Assembly: GCA_003426165.1 (NCBI GenBank)
Contig: QUAH01000002.1
Location: 62,001-126,000 of the forward strand
From: Candidatus Saccharicenans subterraneus
GTDB lineage: Bacteria > Acidobacteriota > Aminicenantia > Aminicenantales > Saccharicenantaceae
Length of the DNA stretch: 64,000 nt
Reading direction: 5' to 3'
Part shown: piece by piece, positions 1-10,863 of the stretch
Position numbering within the stretch: the first letter of the stretch is position 1
Layout: each line of letters begins with the position of its first letter
The notes under the pieces: model-generated
The model's input: the letters and a program-made list of their open reading frames with translations, nothing else
The model's database searches: none
What the model was told of the DNA's origin: nothing
Program-made: the position numbers and the translations under genes

Positions 1-306
1 TCCATTCCTGGCCACGAGAACCACCATTCCCGGAGCTCCCTTCTGGTCGCAGTAGCCCTGCAAGACCTGTCCCAGTCGTTCCAGGCGGCTGGCCGAAAGC
101 CCGACCTCGCCCGGGCGGGCAGCGGGCAGGCTGGTCGACCAGGCAGAGAGGCTTAATGTCAGGACCAGCAAAGCCAGGCCGAGAAGGCGGATAAGAGGCC
201 TGGAACCGATTCCCGAAGTTCTATCCGCGGTTTTTCCTTTTTTGACGGAAGATCTTTCTTTTTCAGACGCTTCACCCAGATAACCCGAAAATACTCTCAA
301 GTTCAT
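1..306 (-). CDS. Serine hydrolase / class C beta-lactamase-like protein, N-terminal part (runs off window start)
   Basis: Open frame from ATG at 306 to the window edge: MNLRVFSGYLGEASEK...LLGLALLVLTLSLSAWSTSLPAARPGEVGLSASRLERLGQVLQGYCDQKGAPGMVVLVARNG; signal-peptide-like TM followed by a typical beta-lactamase-family N-terminus. Confidence 0.7.
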   Translation of the reverse strand, partial: MNLRVFSGYLGEASEKERSSVKKGKTADRTSGIGSRPLIRLLGLALLVLTLSLSAWSTSLPAARPGEVGLSASRLERLGQVLQGYCDQKGAPGMVVLVARNG

Positions 307-960
307 ATTGCCTCCTGTTTCCTGTTTTATTTTATAGTCTCTGGCAGGACTGCCATCATTTTTCCGGCGAGGTAGAGAAGCACTCCTTCTTTTCTTTTAT
401 AAATTCCTGGAAGGCAAGCAATCAATGACATTCTCGGTTTTATTACCTGACTATATCCCATCCTGCCGACGGCTGTCAAAATGGAGGCCGCACCCCGGCC
501 TGAGCAGGGCCCGCAGATGGTCCCTGGCCGAGTGACCGCGCCGCCACCTGCTTAATTCAACTCTGATTAATACCTCCTTCCCGGTTGCTGCCAGACTGAA
601 TACCTGGACCCTTTAAATTGACTAATTTCAGCACAACACGATTTAGGCTCATCTCACCAGGTCAACTATTTTCCTTAGTGCCTATCCATCGCGGAGCCAC
701 CATCTCATTCTTCTTTTTCCCCATCACCCCCTTGACCGAAGAACCCCTCTCGTCCCGGTTGCCCCATGAGAGAATTTATATGAAGACCTAATCACTGGCT
801 CGCCTGAGAATTCATACCAAAATTTGTGCAGTTTCTGTTCACTCCCGACAACCATCACAGCCTGGCCCCGGGTCTGCCCGTCTCCGCTTTTAGGTTCACC
901 ACCTTGAGCTCCTGGTTGGCGTCTTGACTGAACTGAAGTGGCCATAATATACTCACGGGC

Positions 961-1689
961 GTGACCAAAGACTCTCCGGCCCGCATCTGGGAAATAGACT
1001 TCCTGCGGGGGCTGGCCATCATCCTGATGGTCGGCTACCACCTGCTTTATGACCTCGGCGATTTTGCCGGCCTGGAAAAATTCCTGGGCTTTACCACCGA
1101 CCTGACCACCCCGGCCTGGCTCCTGGCCCAGCATTTCTTTGCCGGTTTGTTCGTCGTACTTTCCGGGGTGAGCTCCAATTTCAGCCAGAACAATTTCCGG
1201 CGCAGCCTGAAATACCTGGCCGTGGCCCTGCTGATCACCGCGGCCAGCTATGTTTTTGACCCGGAGTCGGTCATCCTGTTTGGTATCATTCATTGCCTGG
1301 GAGTCTCGGCCCTTTTATATGGCCTGTTCTTTAAGAAGTCCACGGCCACAACCTGCCTGATTTCCGGCGCTATCATCACCGGCCTGAGCACCCTGCTGCC
1401 CTCGGCTCACAGGATACTGGCCATAAACACCAACTGGCTCCTGCCCCTTGGCCTCCACCGCCCGGACTTTGCTTCCTTCGATTATTTCCCGCTCATCCCG
1501 TGGCTGGGGATCTTTTTAATCGGGGCCGCTCTTGGCCGCTGGCTGTACCCGTCTCGAAAAAGTCTCCTGGGCCGAGAACTGTCTCCGAATCTCTTCAACT
1601 GGTGCGGCCGCCACTCCCTCTGGATTTATCTTCTCCACCAGCCGATAATTCTCGGGATTCTCTATATCCTCGGATACGTCACCCTATAA
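961..1689 (+). CDS. DUF1624 / heparan-alpha-glucosaminide N-acetyltransferase-like membrane protein
   Basis: ORF with RIWEIDFLRGLAIILMVGYHLLYDLGDF start (DUF1624 signature), multiple TM segments; GTG start. Confidence 0.75.
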   Translation: MTKDSPARIWEIDFLRGLAIILMVGYHLLYDLGDFAGLEKFLGFTTDLTTPAWLLAQHFFAGLFVVLSGVSSNFSQNNFRRSLKYLAVALLITAASYVFDPESVILFGIIHCLGVSALLYGLFFKKSTATTCLISGAIITGLSTLLPSAHRILAINTNWLLPLGLHRPDFASFDYFPLIPWLGIFLIGAALGRWLYPSRKSLLGRELSPNLFNWCGRHSLWIYLLHQPIILGILYILGYVTL

Positions 1690-1735
1690 GAAACAATAAG
1701 GTGGAATAAATAAAATGCCCTGGAGGGACCAGATT

Positions 1736-3055
1736 TCAGATGTTTTTCATCAGCTTCTGGAAATCGCTCTTTTTCAGCATCTTTTCCATCTCGAAGAACT
1801 GCTTTAAGAGCTGGTTAACTTCCTGGATCGGGCGGCCGCTGCCCCGGGCGATCCTGGCCCGCCTCCGGCCGTCGATGATTCGCGGATTTTCCCGCTCGGC
1901 CGGGGTCATGGAGTTGATGATGGCTTCGAAATAAACGAGCTTCTTATCGTCAACGTCCAGGTTGCCCATCTTCTTGAAGGGCCCGGCCTTGGGCAAAAGG
2001 TCCAGCAGTCCCGACAGGCTGCCCATCTTTTTTAGCTGCTGGAGCTGCTTGCGGAAATCTTCCAGGGTGAACTGCTGCTTCTTGATCTTCCTGGCAATTT
2101 CCTCGGCCTCCTTCAGGTCAGCTTCCTGCTCTGCCTTTTCAATCAGGCTGAGGATATCCCCCATGCCCAGGATCCTCGAGGCCATGCGGTCGGGGTGAAA
2201 GACTTCCAGCTTGTCGAATTTTTCGCCCACACCTATGAACTTTATGGGCTTATGGGTCACGTAGACAATGGACAGGGCGGCTCCGCCCCGGGCGTCGCCG
2301 TCCAGCTTGGTCAGGATGATGGAGGTCAGGCCTATTTTTTCCTCAAAGGCCTGGGCGCTGCGGACTGCATCCTGGCCGGTCATGGCATCGCCCACATAGA
2401 TGACCTCGGTTGGCTCCAGGATTTCCCGGACCAGCCTCAGCTCCTCCATCAGCTCTTCGTCAATGTGAAGGCGCCCGGCCGTGTCCACGATGAGCGGGTC
2501 ATAGCCGCGGTTCCTGGTGAAGGTCATCAGCTCCTTCAGGGCTTCGGCCGGGTTCTTCATCTTCTCGGCCGTCATCCCGTAAAAAGGCAGGTTTAGAGAC
2601 TTGGAAATGATCCTCAACTGGTCCTGGGCGGCCAGCCTCTTAAGGTCAAACGACACCAGCAACGGGTTTCGCCCGAGCCCCTTAACGTACCTGGCCAGCT
2701 TGCCTGAGGTGGTGGTCTTGCCGCTGCCCTGCAGCCCGACCAGCATAAAAACCGAAGGCGGGTGGCCGGCAAAGGTCAGGGGTTTAGCTTCCCCGCCCAG
2801 GATCTCGGTCAGCTCATCTCTTACTATCTTTATGAAATGCTGGGCCGGGGTCAGGCTCATCATGACTTCCTGGTCGAGGGCCCTGGCCTTGACCCGGGCT
2901 TCAAATTCCTTAACCACCTTGTAATTGACGTCGGCCTCAAGGAAGGCCAGGCGGAGCATCTTCAGGGCTTCGGCAATATTCTTCTCGGTTATTTTGCCTT
3001 CGCCCCGGATGAACTTGAGGGTTCTCTGGATTTTTTCGGCAAGCTGTTCAAACAT
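1736..3055 (-). CDS. ffh: Signal recognition particle protein Ffh
   Basis: SRP54 N-domain, [16 protein letters not shown]1, [23 protein letters not shown], and M domain. Confidence 0.96.
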   Translation of the reverse strand: MFEQLAEKIQRTLKFIRGEGKITEKNIAEALKMLRLAFLEADVNYKVVKEFEARVKARALDQEVMMSLTPAQHFIKIVRDELTEILGGEAKPLTFAGHPPSVFMLVGLQGSGKTTTSGKLARYVKGLGRNPLLVSFDLKRLAAQDQLRIISKSLNLPFYGMTAEKMKNPAEALKELMTFTRNRGYDPLIVDTAGRLHIDEELMEELRLVREILEPTEVIYVGDAMTGQDAVRSAQAFEEKIGLTSIILTKLDGDARGGAALSIVYVTHKPIKFIGVGEKFDKLEVFHPDRMASRILGMGDILSLIEKAEQEADLKEAEEIARKIKKQQFTLEDFRKQLQQLKKMGSLSGLLDLLPKAGPFKKMGNLDVDDKKLVYFEAIINSMTPAERENPRIIDGRRRARIARGSGRPIQEVNQLLKQFFEMEKMLKKSDFQKLMKNI

Positions 3056-3521
3056 TCAGGCCACCTGACTGCCTTAAATCTTACGCCAGGCCGCCCCCGA
3101 GGTCAATCAAGCGGAAGCCCAGCGGCGCCTGGTCTTCCGGAAGGTGTCGCCGTAACCGGCCATTTACCCAGGAGCTACCTTCCTTAGCTCAAACAGCAAA
3201 AAAATGAAGGAAACGCTCAGGCTGGAGCCTGGTTAATGCTTCCAAAAGAATCGGGCTTCAGGCATTAAAGCCTGAATGCCTCCCCGGAGCAGTTTACCCG
3301 CCAGGCTGGATTATTGATGATCGGACCAAAATAGCCCTGAATATCCCTTTCCGGCAGCCACTGCCCATCCCTGATTCTTAGCCAGGCCTGACCACGAAAA
3401 GGGTTGCCCGGGCCGACCGCTGGCATCGGAGAATCCCGGTCGGGGACAATTCGGAAATAGGACTTTCATTAGATTAACATATTGATTATAAATAATATAT
3501 ATCCAGGCCCCGGCTTCTGGC

Positions 3522-3550
3522 TTGACAATCCGGGTTGTTCTGGGTAAAGT
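3522..3550 (+). promoter_or_regulatory. sigma70-type promoter of accB (TTGACA-N17-TAAAGT)
   Basis: ttgaca at 3522-3527, 17-nt spacer, taaagt at 3545-3550, just upstream of accB. Confidence 0.6.
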
Positions 3551-3576
3551 TTTACTAACTTTCAGGAAGGTGAATA

Positions 3577-4104
3577 ATGACCCAAAAGAACGGTAAGCCT
3601 GTTGATTCAGGCCAGGCGAGTCCCTTCAGCTCGAAAATTGACTATGAAGAACTCCGAAAGCTGATCTCACTCCTCGAAGAGAAAAACCTCACCCAGTTCG
3701 AGCTGGAAGTGGAAGGCTTCAAGATAAAACTGAGCCGCAGCCTGGGCAATTCGTCAGGCCCGGCCCAGGTGATGTTCACCCCGGCCGTGCCGGAAGCCGC
3801 GGCCAAAATTATGGCCACCAATGGCGAAATTCCCGCCCCGACCCCGGCTGAAGACAAGAACATACATTACGTGACTTCGCCCATGGTCGGGACCTTTTAC
3901 CGGGCACCTTCTCCCACCTCTCCCCCCTTCGTGGACATAGGCGACCCTGTCAAGAAGGGCCAGACCCTGTGCATCGTGGAAGCCATGAAGCTGATGAACG
4001 AGATCGAGTGCGATGTCAATGGCCTGGTGGTGGACATCCTGGTGGAAAACGGCAAACCGGTTGAATACGGGCAGAAACTCTTCGCCATCAAAGTGAGCGC
4101 CTGA
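3577..4104 (+). CDS. accB: Acetyl-CoA carboxylase biotin carboxyl carrier protein
   Basis: C-terminal biotinyl domain with [13 protein letters not shown] motif; followed by accC. Confidence 0.95.
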   Translation: MTQKNGKPVDSGQASPFSSKIDYEELRKLISLLEEKNLTQFELEVEGFKIKLSRSLGNSSGPAQVMFTPAVPEAAAKIMATNGEIPAPTPAEDKNIHYVTSPMVGTFYRAPSPTSPPFVDIGDPVKKGQTLCIVEAMKLMNEIECDVNGLVVDILVENGKPVEYGQKLFAIKVSA

Positions 4105-4109
4105 GAAAC

Positions 4110-5462
4110 ATGTTCTCCAAGATTCTGGTGGCCAACCGGGGCGAAATCGCCTTAAGAATCATAAGGTCTTGCAAAGAGCTTGGCGTCAAGACCGTGGCCG
4201 TCTATTCCGAAGCCGACCGCAATTCTCTCCACGCCATGCTGGCCGACGAGAGCGTCTGCATCGGGCCGGCCAGGGCTTCAGACAGCTACCTCAACATCCC
4301 AAATATCCTGAGCGCGGCCGAGATTACCGGGGCTGAAGCCATCCATCCCGGCTATGGCTTCTTGGCTGAAAATGCCAAGTTCGCTGAAATCTGCCAGAAT
4401 TCCGGTTTCGTCTTCATCGGTCCCCCGGCAGACATCATCAGGCTGATGGGCGATAAGGCCCGGGCCCGCCAGGCCATGAAGAAGGCCGGCCTGCCGGTGG
4501 TGCCCGGAAGCGATATCATCCTGGAAGACGTGGCCGAGGCCAAGAAGGTGGCCCAGAAGATCGGTTACCCGGTCATCATCAAGGCTGCGGCCGGCGGGGG
4601 CGGCAAGGGCATGAGAATCTGCCGCAGCGCCGCTCAGCTCGAAGAACAATTCCCCATGGCTCAGAATGAAGCCAAGGCCGCCTTTGGCGACCCATCCCTT
4701 TACCTCGAGAAATACATTACCGGCGCCCACCACATCGAGATCCAGGTCATTGGCGACCACAAGGGAAAGGTTATTGCCTTTGGCGAGAGGGAATGCAGCG
4801 TCCAGAGAAAGTACCAGAAAATAATCGAAGAAACTCCTTCACCCTTCATAGACGAGCGTACCAGGAACAAGATGATGAAGGAGACCCAGGACGCCGCCGA
4901 GGAAATCGGCTACCGCAGCCTGGGCACCTTTGAATTCCTGGTTGACGACAAGAAGCGGTTCTACTTCATGGAAGCCAACACCAGGGTCCAGGTGGAGCAC
5001 CCCATCACCGAGATGGTCTACGGCATTAATCTTATCAAGGCCCAGATTCGCGTGGCCGCCGGCGAAAAGCTCAACTTCCCGATGGAACTGGAAATGCGCG
5101 GTCATGCCATAGAGTGCCGTATCAACGCCGAGGACCCGGAAACCTTCATCCCCTCTCCCGGGAAAATAGATTTCCTGGTGTTCCCCGGCGGCGAGGGCAT
5201 CCGGGTGGATTCGGCCGCCTATGCCGGCTGGGAAATCCCGCCTCACTACGATTCTCTCCTGGCCAAGATCATCGCCTACGCTCCTACCAGGTCCCTGGCC
5301 ATCGCCAAAATGAAGGCCGCCCTGGAGACCACGACCATCGTGGGCATCAAGACCAACATTCCCCTCCTGCTCAACATTCTTTCCAGCGATGACTTTGTCA
5401 AGGGGAACTACAACACCCAGTTCATGGAATATTTCCTGAGCCAGAAAGAAACTCCAGGCTGA
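4110..5462 (+). CDS. accC: Acetyl-CoA carboxylase biotin carboxylase subunit
   Basis: MFSKILVANRGEIALRIIRSCKELG..., HPGYGFLAEN, GGGGKGMR, EMNTRVQVEHPITE-like (EANTRVQVEHPITE). Confidence 0.96.
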   Translation: MFSKILVANRGEIALRIIRSCKELGVKTVAVYSEADRNSLHAMLADESVCIGPARASDSYLNIPNILSAAEITGAEAIHPGYGFLAENAKFAEICQNSGFVFIGPPADIIRLMGDKARARQAMKKAGLPVVPGSDIILEDVAEAKKVAQKIGYPVIIKAAAGGGGKGMRICRSAAQLEEQFPMAQNEAKAAFGDPSLYLEKYITGAHHIEIQVIGDHKGKVIAFGERECSVQRKYQKIIEETPSPFIDERTRNKMMKETQDAAEEIGYRSLGTFEFLVDDKKRFYFMEANTRVQVEHPITEMVYGINLIKAQIRVAAGEKLNFPMELEMRGHAIECRINAEDPETFIPSPGKIDFLVFPGGEGIRVDSAAYAGWEIPPHYDSLLAKIIAYAPTRSLAIAKMKAALETTTIVGIKTNIPLLLNILSSDDFVKGNYNTQFMEYFLSQKETPG

Positions 5463-5489
5463 AGCTAAGAATTACCGAAGAGGGACTGG

Positions 5490-6023
5490 CTATTCTTTTT
5501 TCTTCCTGAAAATGCTAACGGTAAACTGACCGTCGTTATCGGCAAAGACGTTGTCGTTCACCCCGAGATAAAGTCGCCCTTCCAGGGGCATTTCCACCTC
5601 GGCCACCAACCCGATGTAAAAGACGTTGCTGACCTCTTCCCTGATTTCCTCGCCGGTTTCTTCATCCTTGGTGACGCTAAGTACCTTGACCACCCGGCCC
5701 ACCGCCGCCCCCAGGTTCCGGTCGGGCAGGGGCTGTTGCGGGGTTTGCAGGTCCAGGCCTTCCGGGCCGCAGCTGGCGATGGGATTGCCTTTCTGGAGTG
5801 AAATAGAACCCGTAACCCGGAAGACGAACCTTTCACCCTCCTTGACATCAAGACCGGTGTCCACCCAGCCCAGGACGGCCAGGACCTCCAGTTGCTTGAC
5901 GGGCACCAGGCCTTCATCCTGTTCCTGGCCGGTTGCGGACTGAACCGTCCTGGCTCCTGCCAGAAAAGAAACCATCACGGCCAAAAGGATGGCCAGCAAG
6001 ACCGAATATCTCAGGAACTTCAT
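5490..6023 (-). CDS. Secreted hypothetical protein
   Basis: ORF with N-terminal hydrophobic signal (SVLLAILLAVMVSFLAGA); no confidently recognised domain. Confidence 0.6.
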   Translation of the reverse strand: MKFLRYSVLLAILLAVMVSFLAGARTVQSATGQEQDEGLVPVKQLEVLAVLGWVDTGLDVKEGERFVFRVTGSISLQKGNPIASCGPEGLDLQTPQQPLPDRNLGAAVGRVVKVLSVTKDEETGEEIREEVSNVFYIGLVAEVEMPLEGRLYLGVNDNVFADNDGQFTVSIFRKKKE

Positions 6024-6042
6024 CTTCCCTTCTCTCTCCTGG

Positions 6043-6834
6043 CTATTCTACACAACCCAGGCTCAGAATTTCCAGCATTGGCCGGTGAATGTAACCGTTG
6101 CTGGCCACGATGTGCGGGCCGGGCAGCCTGAATTTTTTCCCGGCCAGATCGCTCACCCGACCCCCGGCTTCTTCAACCAGCAGGACGCCGGCAGCCAGGT
6201 CCCATGGTTTAAGCTTTTTCTCCCAGTAGCCGTCAAAGCGGCCGCAGGCCACATAGCAGAGGTCCAGGGCGGCCGAGCCCAGCCGCCTTATAGCCTGGGC
6301 CCTGATCGCGAAATTGGCAAAATGGTCGAGGTTATTATCCTGGCTTGTCCTGACGTCGTAGGGAAAGCCGGTGGCCAGAAGGCTTCGGTCCAGCTTCCTT
6401 GTCTTAGAAACCCTGATGGGCTTGCCGTTCAGGTAAGCGCCACGGCCCCTGGTAGCCGTGTAGAGTTCTTCCCGGCTTGGGTCGTAGACCAGGCCCAGGA
6501 TGATTTCATTTCTGAAAGCCAGGGCAATTGATACGCAGAAAACCGGCAGCCCGTGAGCGTAATTGGTGGTTCCGTCAAGGGGATCGACCAGCCAGCAGTA
6601 ATCCGAATCCCGGTCGCGCTTAATTTCTTCCTCGGCCAGGAAACTATGACCGGGGAAGGCCCGGCTTAACCGATCGTAAATTATTTCCTCGGACCGGCGG
6701 TCGAAGCTGGTGACCAGGTCCACCTGCCCCTTGTAGGTCACCCTCTTGGCCTGGCTTAACCCCTCGAGCAAGTAGCGTCCGGCCTCCAGGGCCGCTTTGC
6801 GGGCCGCGGGCAGGAATATTTCTGGCCTGTCCAT
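6043..6834 (-). CDS. Inositol monophosphatase family protein
   Basis: LAEEE, WLVDPLDGTTNYAHGLPVFCVSIAL, and WDLAAGVLLVEEAGG motifs. Confidence 0.92.
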   Translation of the reverse strand: MDRPEIFLPAARKAALEAGRYLLEGLSQAKRVTYKGQVDLVTSFDRRSEEIIYDRLSRAFPGHSFLAEEEIKRDRDSDYCWLVDPLDGTTNYAHGLPVFCVSIALAFRNEIILGLVYDPSREELYTATRGRGAYLNGKPIRVSKTRKLDRSLLATGFPYDVRTSQDNNLDHFANFAIRAQAIRRLGSAALDLCYVACGRFDGYWEKKLKPWDLAAGVLLVEEAGGRVSDLAGKKFRLPGPHIVASNGYIHRPMLEILSLGCVE

Positions 6835-6940
6835 GAGAAAATCTTATCAGCTTGGCTTATTCCTGGCAACAGGTTAAACTTTTTAGCCAAAATTCCGTAA
6901 AATCAAGTATAATTACTAAGAATCGTTTACCTCAAAGGAC

Positions 6941-8185
6941 ATGGATATGGCTGAAAAGAAAGCTTCAAAGAAGAAAAAAAGACTTATCCTGTTTGCCGGG
7001 ATTATCCTGATAATTGCCGCGGTGATATTCCTGAACCTCCAGGCTTCGCGCGAGAAGGCCATCAAGGTCACCGTGGACAAGGTTAAGAAACAAAACATTA
7101 CTTCGATAATTTCCGCTTCGGGCGAGGTTAAACCCAAGAAAAACATTAATATCAGCGCCCTGGTGGCCGGACGGATTGTAAAAATTGGGGTAAAAGAAGG
7201 CCAGGAAGTCAAGGCCGGCGATTTCTTGCTGCAGATTGACCCTGCCTACTTCGAGGCCCAGGTGGACCGCATCCGGGCCAACATCAACCAGTTCAAGGCG
7301 GAACTGATCCGGGCCGAAGCCCAGTACCGCCGCGACAAGAGTTTTTATGAACGCCAGAAACAGCTTTACGACAGCGCTCTTATTTCCAAGGACCAGCTGG
7401 AAGGAGCCCGCGTCCAGTACGAAGTGTCATCGGCCACCCTGCAATCACTGAGATACCAGATAAAACAGGCTGAAGCCAACCTGAAGAGTACCCTGGACGA
7501 CCTGAAAAAGACCACCTATACCTCGCCCATTGACGGCATGGTCACCAGCCTGAGGGTGGAAGAAGGCGAGGTGGCCATAGTAGGCACCATGAACAACCCC
7601 GGAACAGTTCTCCTGACCATAGCCGACCTGTCCATCATGGAAGTGGAAGTCGAGGTGGACGAGACCGACGTGGTCAACGTCAAGATAGGCCAGACCGCCA
7701 GGGTGAAAGTCGATGCCTTTCCCGACCAGGTTTTCCTGGGACAGGTTACCGAAATTGGCAGCTCGGCCCTGGATAAGACCTCCCTTGGCTCCCAGGAATC
7801 CAGGAATTTCAAGGTGGTCATTACCCTGGAAGATACCGGTCACCAGCTCAAGCCCGGGCTGTCGGCCTCGGCCGACGTCATAGTCGCCGAAAAGAAGGAT
7901 GTGCTGGCGGTGCCCATCGCTGCCCTGGTCACCAGGGAAACTAAGAAAAATGATCAAAAAGGCGCGGCGACCTCACCCGCTCCCGAAAAGGCCAAAGAAG
8001 AAGAAGGTGTTTTTAGGATAGAAAACAGCCGGGCCAAGTTCCAGCCCGTCAAGAAAGGAATAATGGGCGGAATGATGGTGGAAATAGTTTCCGGCCTGGA
8101 AGAAGGCCAGGAAATCGTAACCGGGCCCTATTCGGCCCTGCGCGACCTCAAGGACGGGAGCCTGCTGAAGGTGGAAAGGAAATGA
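6941..8185 (+). CDS. Periplasmic adaptor (HlyD/MacA-like) of an efflux system
   Basis: Single N-terminal TM, biotinyl-lipoyl-like halves, coiled coil, beta-barrel (PGLSASADVIVAEKKDVLAVPIAAL). Confidence 0.9.
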   Translation: MDMAEKKASKKKKRLILFAGIILIIAAVIFLNLQASREKAIKVTVDKVKKQNITSIISASGEVKPKKNINISALVAGRIVKIGVKEGQEVKAGDFLLQIDPAYFEAQVDRIRANINQFKAELIRAEAQYRRDKSFYERQKQLYDSALISKDQLEGARVQYEVSSATLQSLRYQIKQAEANLKSTLDDLKKTTYTSPIDGMVTSLRVEEGEVAIVGTMNNPGTVLLTIADLSIMEVEVEVDETDVVNVKIGQTARVKVDAFPDQVFLGQVTEIGSSALDKTSLGSQESRNFKVVITLEDTGHQLKPGLSASADVIVAEKKDVLAVPIAALVTRETKKNDQKGAATSPAPEKAKEEEGVFRIENSRAKFQPVKKGIMGGMMVEIVSGLEEGQEIVTGPYSALRDLKDGSLLKVERK

Positions 8186-8188
8186 GCC

Positions 8189-8902
8189 ATGCCGGTTCTG
8201 CCTGCCGATGACGAGCTGATCCTGGCCAGGGACCTCAAGAAAATCTACCAGCTGGACAAGCAGCAGGTGGAAGCCCTGCGCGGGGTCAGCCTGACCATCA
8301 AGAAGAATGAATTCGTGGCCATCATGGGGCCCAGCGGCTCCGGCAAGTCCACCCTGATGAACATTCTCGGTTGCCTGGACACGCCGACTTCCGGTGAATA
8401 TTATCTCAACGGGCAGCTGGTCAGCACCCTGTCCGAGGACGAGCTGGCCCACATCAGGAACAAGGAAATTGGCTTTGTCTTCCAGGTTTTCAATCTCCTG
8501 GCCCGGGCCAATGCTTTCAAGAACGTGGAATTGCCGCTGATCTATGCCGGGGCCAGCAAGGAGGAGCGCCGGGAAAAGGCCCGCCGGGCCCTGGAGATGG
8601 TGGAAATGAAAGACCGGATGCATCACCTGCCGGCCGAACTGTCCGGCGGTGAAAGGCAGAGGGTGGCCATCGCCAGAGCCCTGGTCAACGAGCCGGCCCT
8701 GCTTCTGGCCGATGAGCCCACCGGCAACCTGGACAGCCGGACCGGCCAGGAAATCCTCAGGCTCTTTCACAAGATCCACGACAGCGGCAATACCATCATC
8801 ATGGTCACCCACGACCGCGAGGTGGCCAACCATGCCCAGAGAATTATCCACATCAGGGACGGCATGATAGAAAAAGAAGAAAGGAAAGGAGACTGGATAT
8901 GA
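8189..8902 (+). CDS. ABC transporter ATP-binding protein (MacB/LolD type)
   Basis: Walker [29 protein letters not shown] signature, Walker [14 protein letters not shown]. Confidence 0.95.
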   Translation: MPVLPADDELILARDLKKIYQLDKQQVEALRGVSLTIKKNEFVAIMGPSGSGKSTLMNILGCLDTPTSGEYYLNGQLVSTLSEDELAHIRNKEIGFVFQVFNLLARANAFKNVELPLIYAGASKEERREKARRALEMVEMKDRMHHLPAELSGGERQRVAIARALVNEPALLLADEPTGNLDSRTGQEILRLFHKIHDSGNTIIMVTHDREVANHAQRIIHIRDGMIEKEERKGDWI

Positions 8903-9633
8903 ACTTATGGCAAAGATTCATCGGGGTCTTTACCGGGCCCAAGGAGACCTTCAGCGGGTTGGCCGAAAAACCGGTCTGGCTGGATGCCATGGTCATAGTT
9001 CTGCTGGCCAGCTTTGTTTTTGGCTTCCTGATTGCCCCCTTCTCCGCCCGCGACACGGCCGAACTCACCGACAACAGCCCCAAGATGAAAGAAATGCTGC
9101 AGCAGAGAATGGGAGAAGAAGGATTTACCAAGTACATGGACAAAATCCACAAGGAAGCCGAAGCCACTTCCCCCGCCTACAAGATCCAGAGCGGTCTGAG
9201 CCTCGGGATAATGGCTCTGATCAGCCTGTTTCTCCAGTCTCTATTGCTCCTGGTCCTGGGACGCCTGGTTTCAGGTTCGGTCCAGGGTAACTACCGGCAG
9301 TTGCTGAGCGCCATGTTTCACGCCAGTTTCATCAACGCCGTCCTGGGCAACGCCCTCCGGTTTTTCCTGATAACCGCCAAGCAGTCGGTCTACAAGATTT
9401 CCACCGGCCTGGCGGTCTTCTTCCCGAAACTGGAATTCAATTCCACCCCCTTCATCGTTCTTAACAACATTGACCTGTTCCAGCTGTGGATATTCGGGGT
9501 CCTGGGTTATGCCCTGTCGGCCATCTTCAAGGTTGACCTGAAAAAATCCCTGGTCATCTCCTACCTCTTCTGGGCGCTGAAGGCCGCGGTCAACATAGCC
9601 CTGACCCTGTGGGGGATGAGCCGGTACCAGTAA
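8899..9633 (+). CDS. YIP1-family integral membrane protein
   Basis: [28 protein letters not shown]-terminus and multiple TM helices; overlaps ATPase ORF by 4 nt. Confidence 0.75.
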   Translation: MNLWQRFIGVFTGPKETFSGLAEKPVWLDAMVIVLLASFVFGFLIAPFSARDTAELTDNSPKMKEMLQQRMGEEGFTKYMDKIHKEAEATSPAYKIQSGLSLGIMALISLFLQSLLLLVLGRLVSGSVQGNYRQLLSAMFHASFINAVLGNALRFFLITAKQSVYKISTGLAVFFPKLEFNSTPFIVLNNIDLFQLWIFGVLGYALSAIFKVDLKKSLVISYLFWALKAAVNIALTLWGMSRYQ

Positions 9634-9679
9634 GCCAGGCCAGGTTGACAACTCGGCCCGGCCTCTATAAATTAAGGCT

Positions 9680-10780
9680 ATGGCTGAGCCTCCAGAAAAA
9701 AATACCCAGAATAGTTTTCTACCATTTTACCTGTTTAATCTCTGGGAAGGACAGAAGACCGGTCGACTTCTGCTCAACCCCGGGCCCTACGAAAAGGTAT
9801 TCTGCCTGGTCAAGGGTGAATTAACCCCGGTAAAAAAGTACTTTCCGGAAAAGGATTTCCTGGACTGGCTCCAGGAAACCGGAAGAATAGAGCCGCCCCT
9901 GAGGCTGAACCGCCAGCTCCTGGGAGCGGATAACATCAGTTCGATTCTGGCGGTGCTCATCGAGCATGGCTTCCTGCCGGCCCGCGAAGCCCTGGACCTG
10001 ACAGCCGAGTTCCTGGCCGTGAAGCTAATTGATTATTTTAATCTCCCCCCGGTCCGGCTGCTGTTCGAAGAAGAAGACATTCCCGCCGAGGAGGTTATCG
10101 TTTTGGGGCTGTTCACCCCGGACCTTATCCTCCGCGGTTTCAGACAGATATCCCGGATAGAGCACCTGGCGAGGTGGCTGCCGGCCGAAAAGGAGATTAT
10201 CGTTCGCCAGGCGCCGGCCTACGCCCGGAGACTTGATCTTAAAAGTCCGGAGCTTTACCTCTGGCACCAGCTGCAGGCCCCGCAGAGTTTCGGCCAGTTG
10301 CTGCAGAAATCCTGGCTTGGTCCCACCGAGACCAGGAAGACGCTCCTGGCCCTGGCCTGCCTGAAGCTGGTGGACTTCAACCTCAACCAGGCCGCCCTGG
10401 AAAACAACGGCCGGGGCAGCCAGCCCGACCTGGAAAAATGCCTGCTGGCCTTCAATGAAAAAAGCGCCTTCATCTATCGCTACGTGGCCAAGCAGCTGGG
10501 CCCGGTGGCCTTCAACCTGATAGAAAAATGTTACCGGGAGGTCCAGGAATACCTGGACCCGATTTTCCGCAACCTGGAAATCAGGCCGGACGGAAGCTTC
10601 GAGCCCAGGGCCATGCTCAAGCTGAGCCTGAACGAGCTGGGCCCGGAAGACAAGAAGAACCTGTTGCGGGGTTTTGACGAGATACTGGCCGCCGAGCTGC
10701 TGATGGTCAAAAAGAATCTCGGCAACCAGCACGAGGAAACAGTGGCCAGATACCTGGCCAGAACCGGAGAGCTGACTTGA
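9680..10780 (+). CDS. Hypothetical protein with DUF4388-like N-terminus
   Basis: FYLFNLWEGQKTGRLLL pattern; long uninterrupted ORF. Confidence 0.6.
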   Translation: MAEPPEKNTQNSFLPFYLFNLWEGQKTGRLLLNPGPYEKVFCLVKGELTPVKKYFPEKDFLDWLQETGRIEPPLRLNRQLLGADNISSILAVLIEHGFLPAREALDLTAEFLAVKLIDYFNLPPVRLLFEEEDIPAEEVIVLGLFTPDLILRGFRQISRIEHLARWLPAEKEIIVRQAPAYARRLDLKSPELYLWHQLQAPQSFGQLLQKSWLGPTETRKTLLALACLKLVDFNLNQAALENNGRGSQPDLEKCLLAFNEKSAFIYRYVAKQLGPVAFNLIEKCYREVQEYLDPIFRNLEIRPDGSFEPRAMLKLSLNELGPEDKKNLLRGFDEILAAELLMVKKNLGNQHEETVARYLARTGELT

Positions 10781-10863
10781 AGCGGAAACAGCTGCTGGGA
10801 CTTCTGATTATACTCAGCCTGGTATTCATCTATCTGGTCATCAGGGCAAGCCTTGGACGTTAA
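10777..10863 (+). CDS. Putative 28-aa single-TM small protein bridging upstream ORF and miaA
   Basis: TTG-started frame [28 protein letters not shown], overlapping the upstream stop by 4 nt and the miaA start by 11 nt. Confidence 0.4.
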   Translation: MKRKQLLGLLIILSLVFIYLVIRASLGR

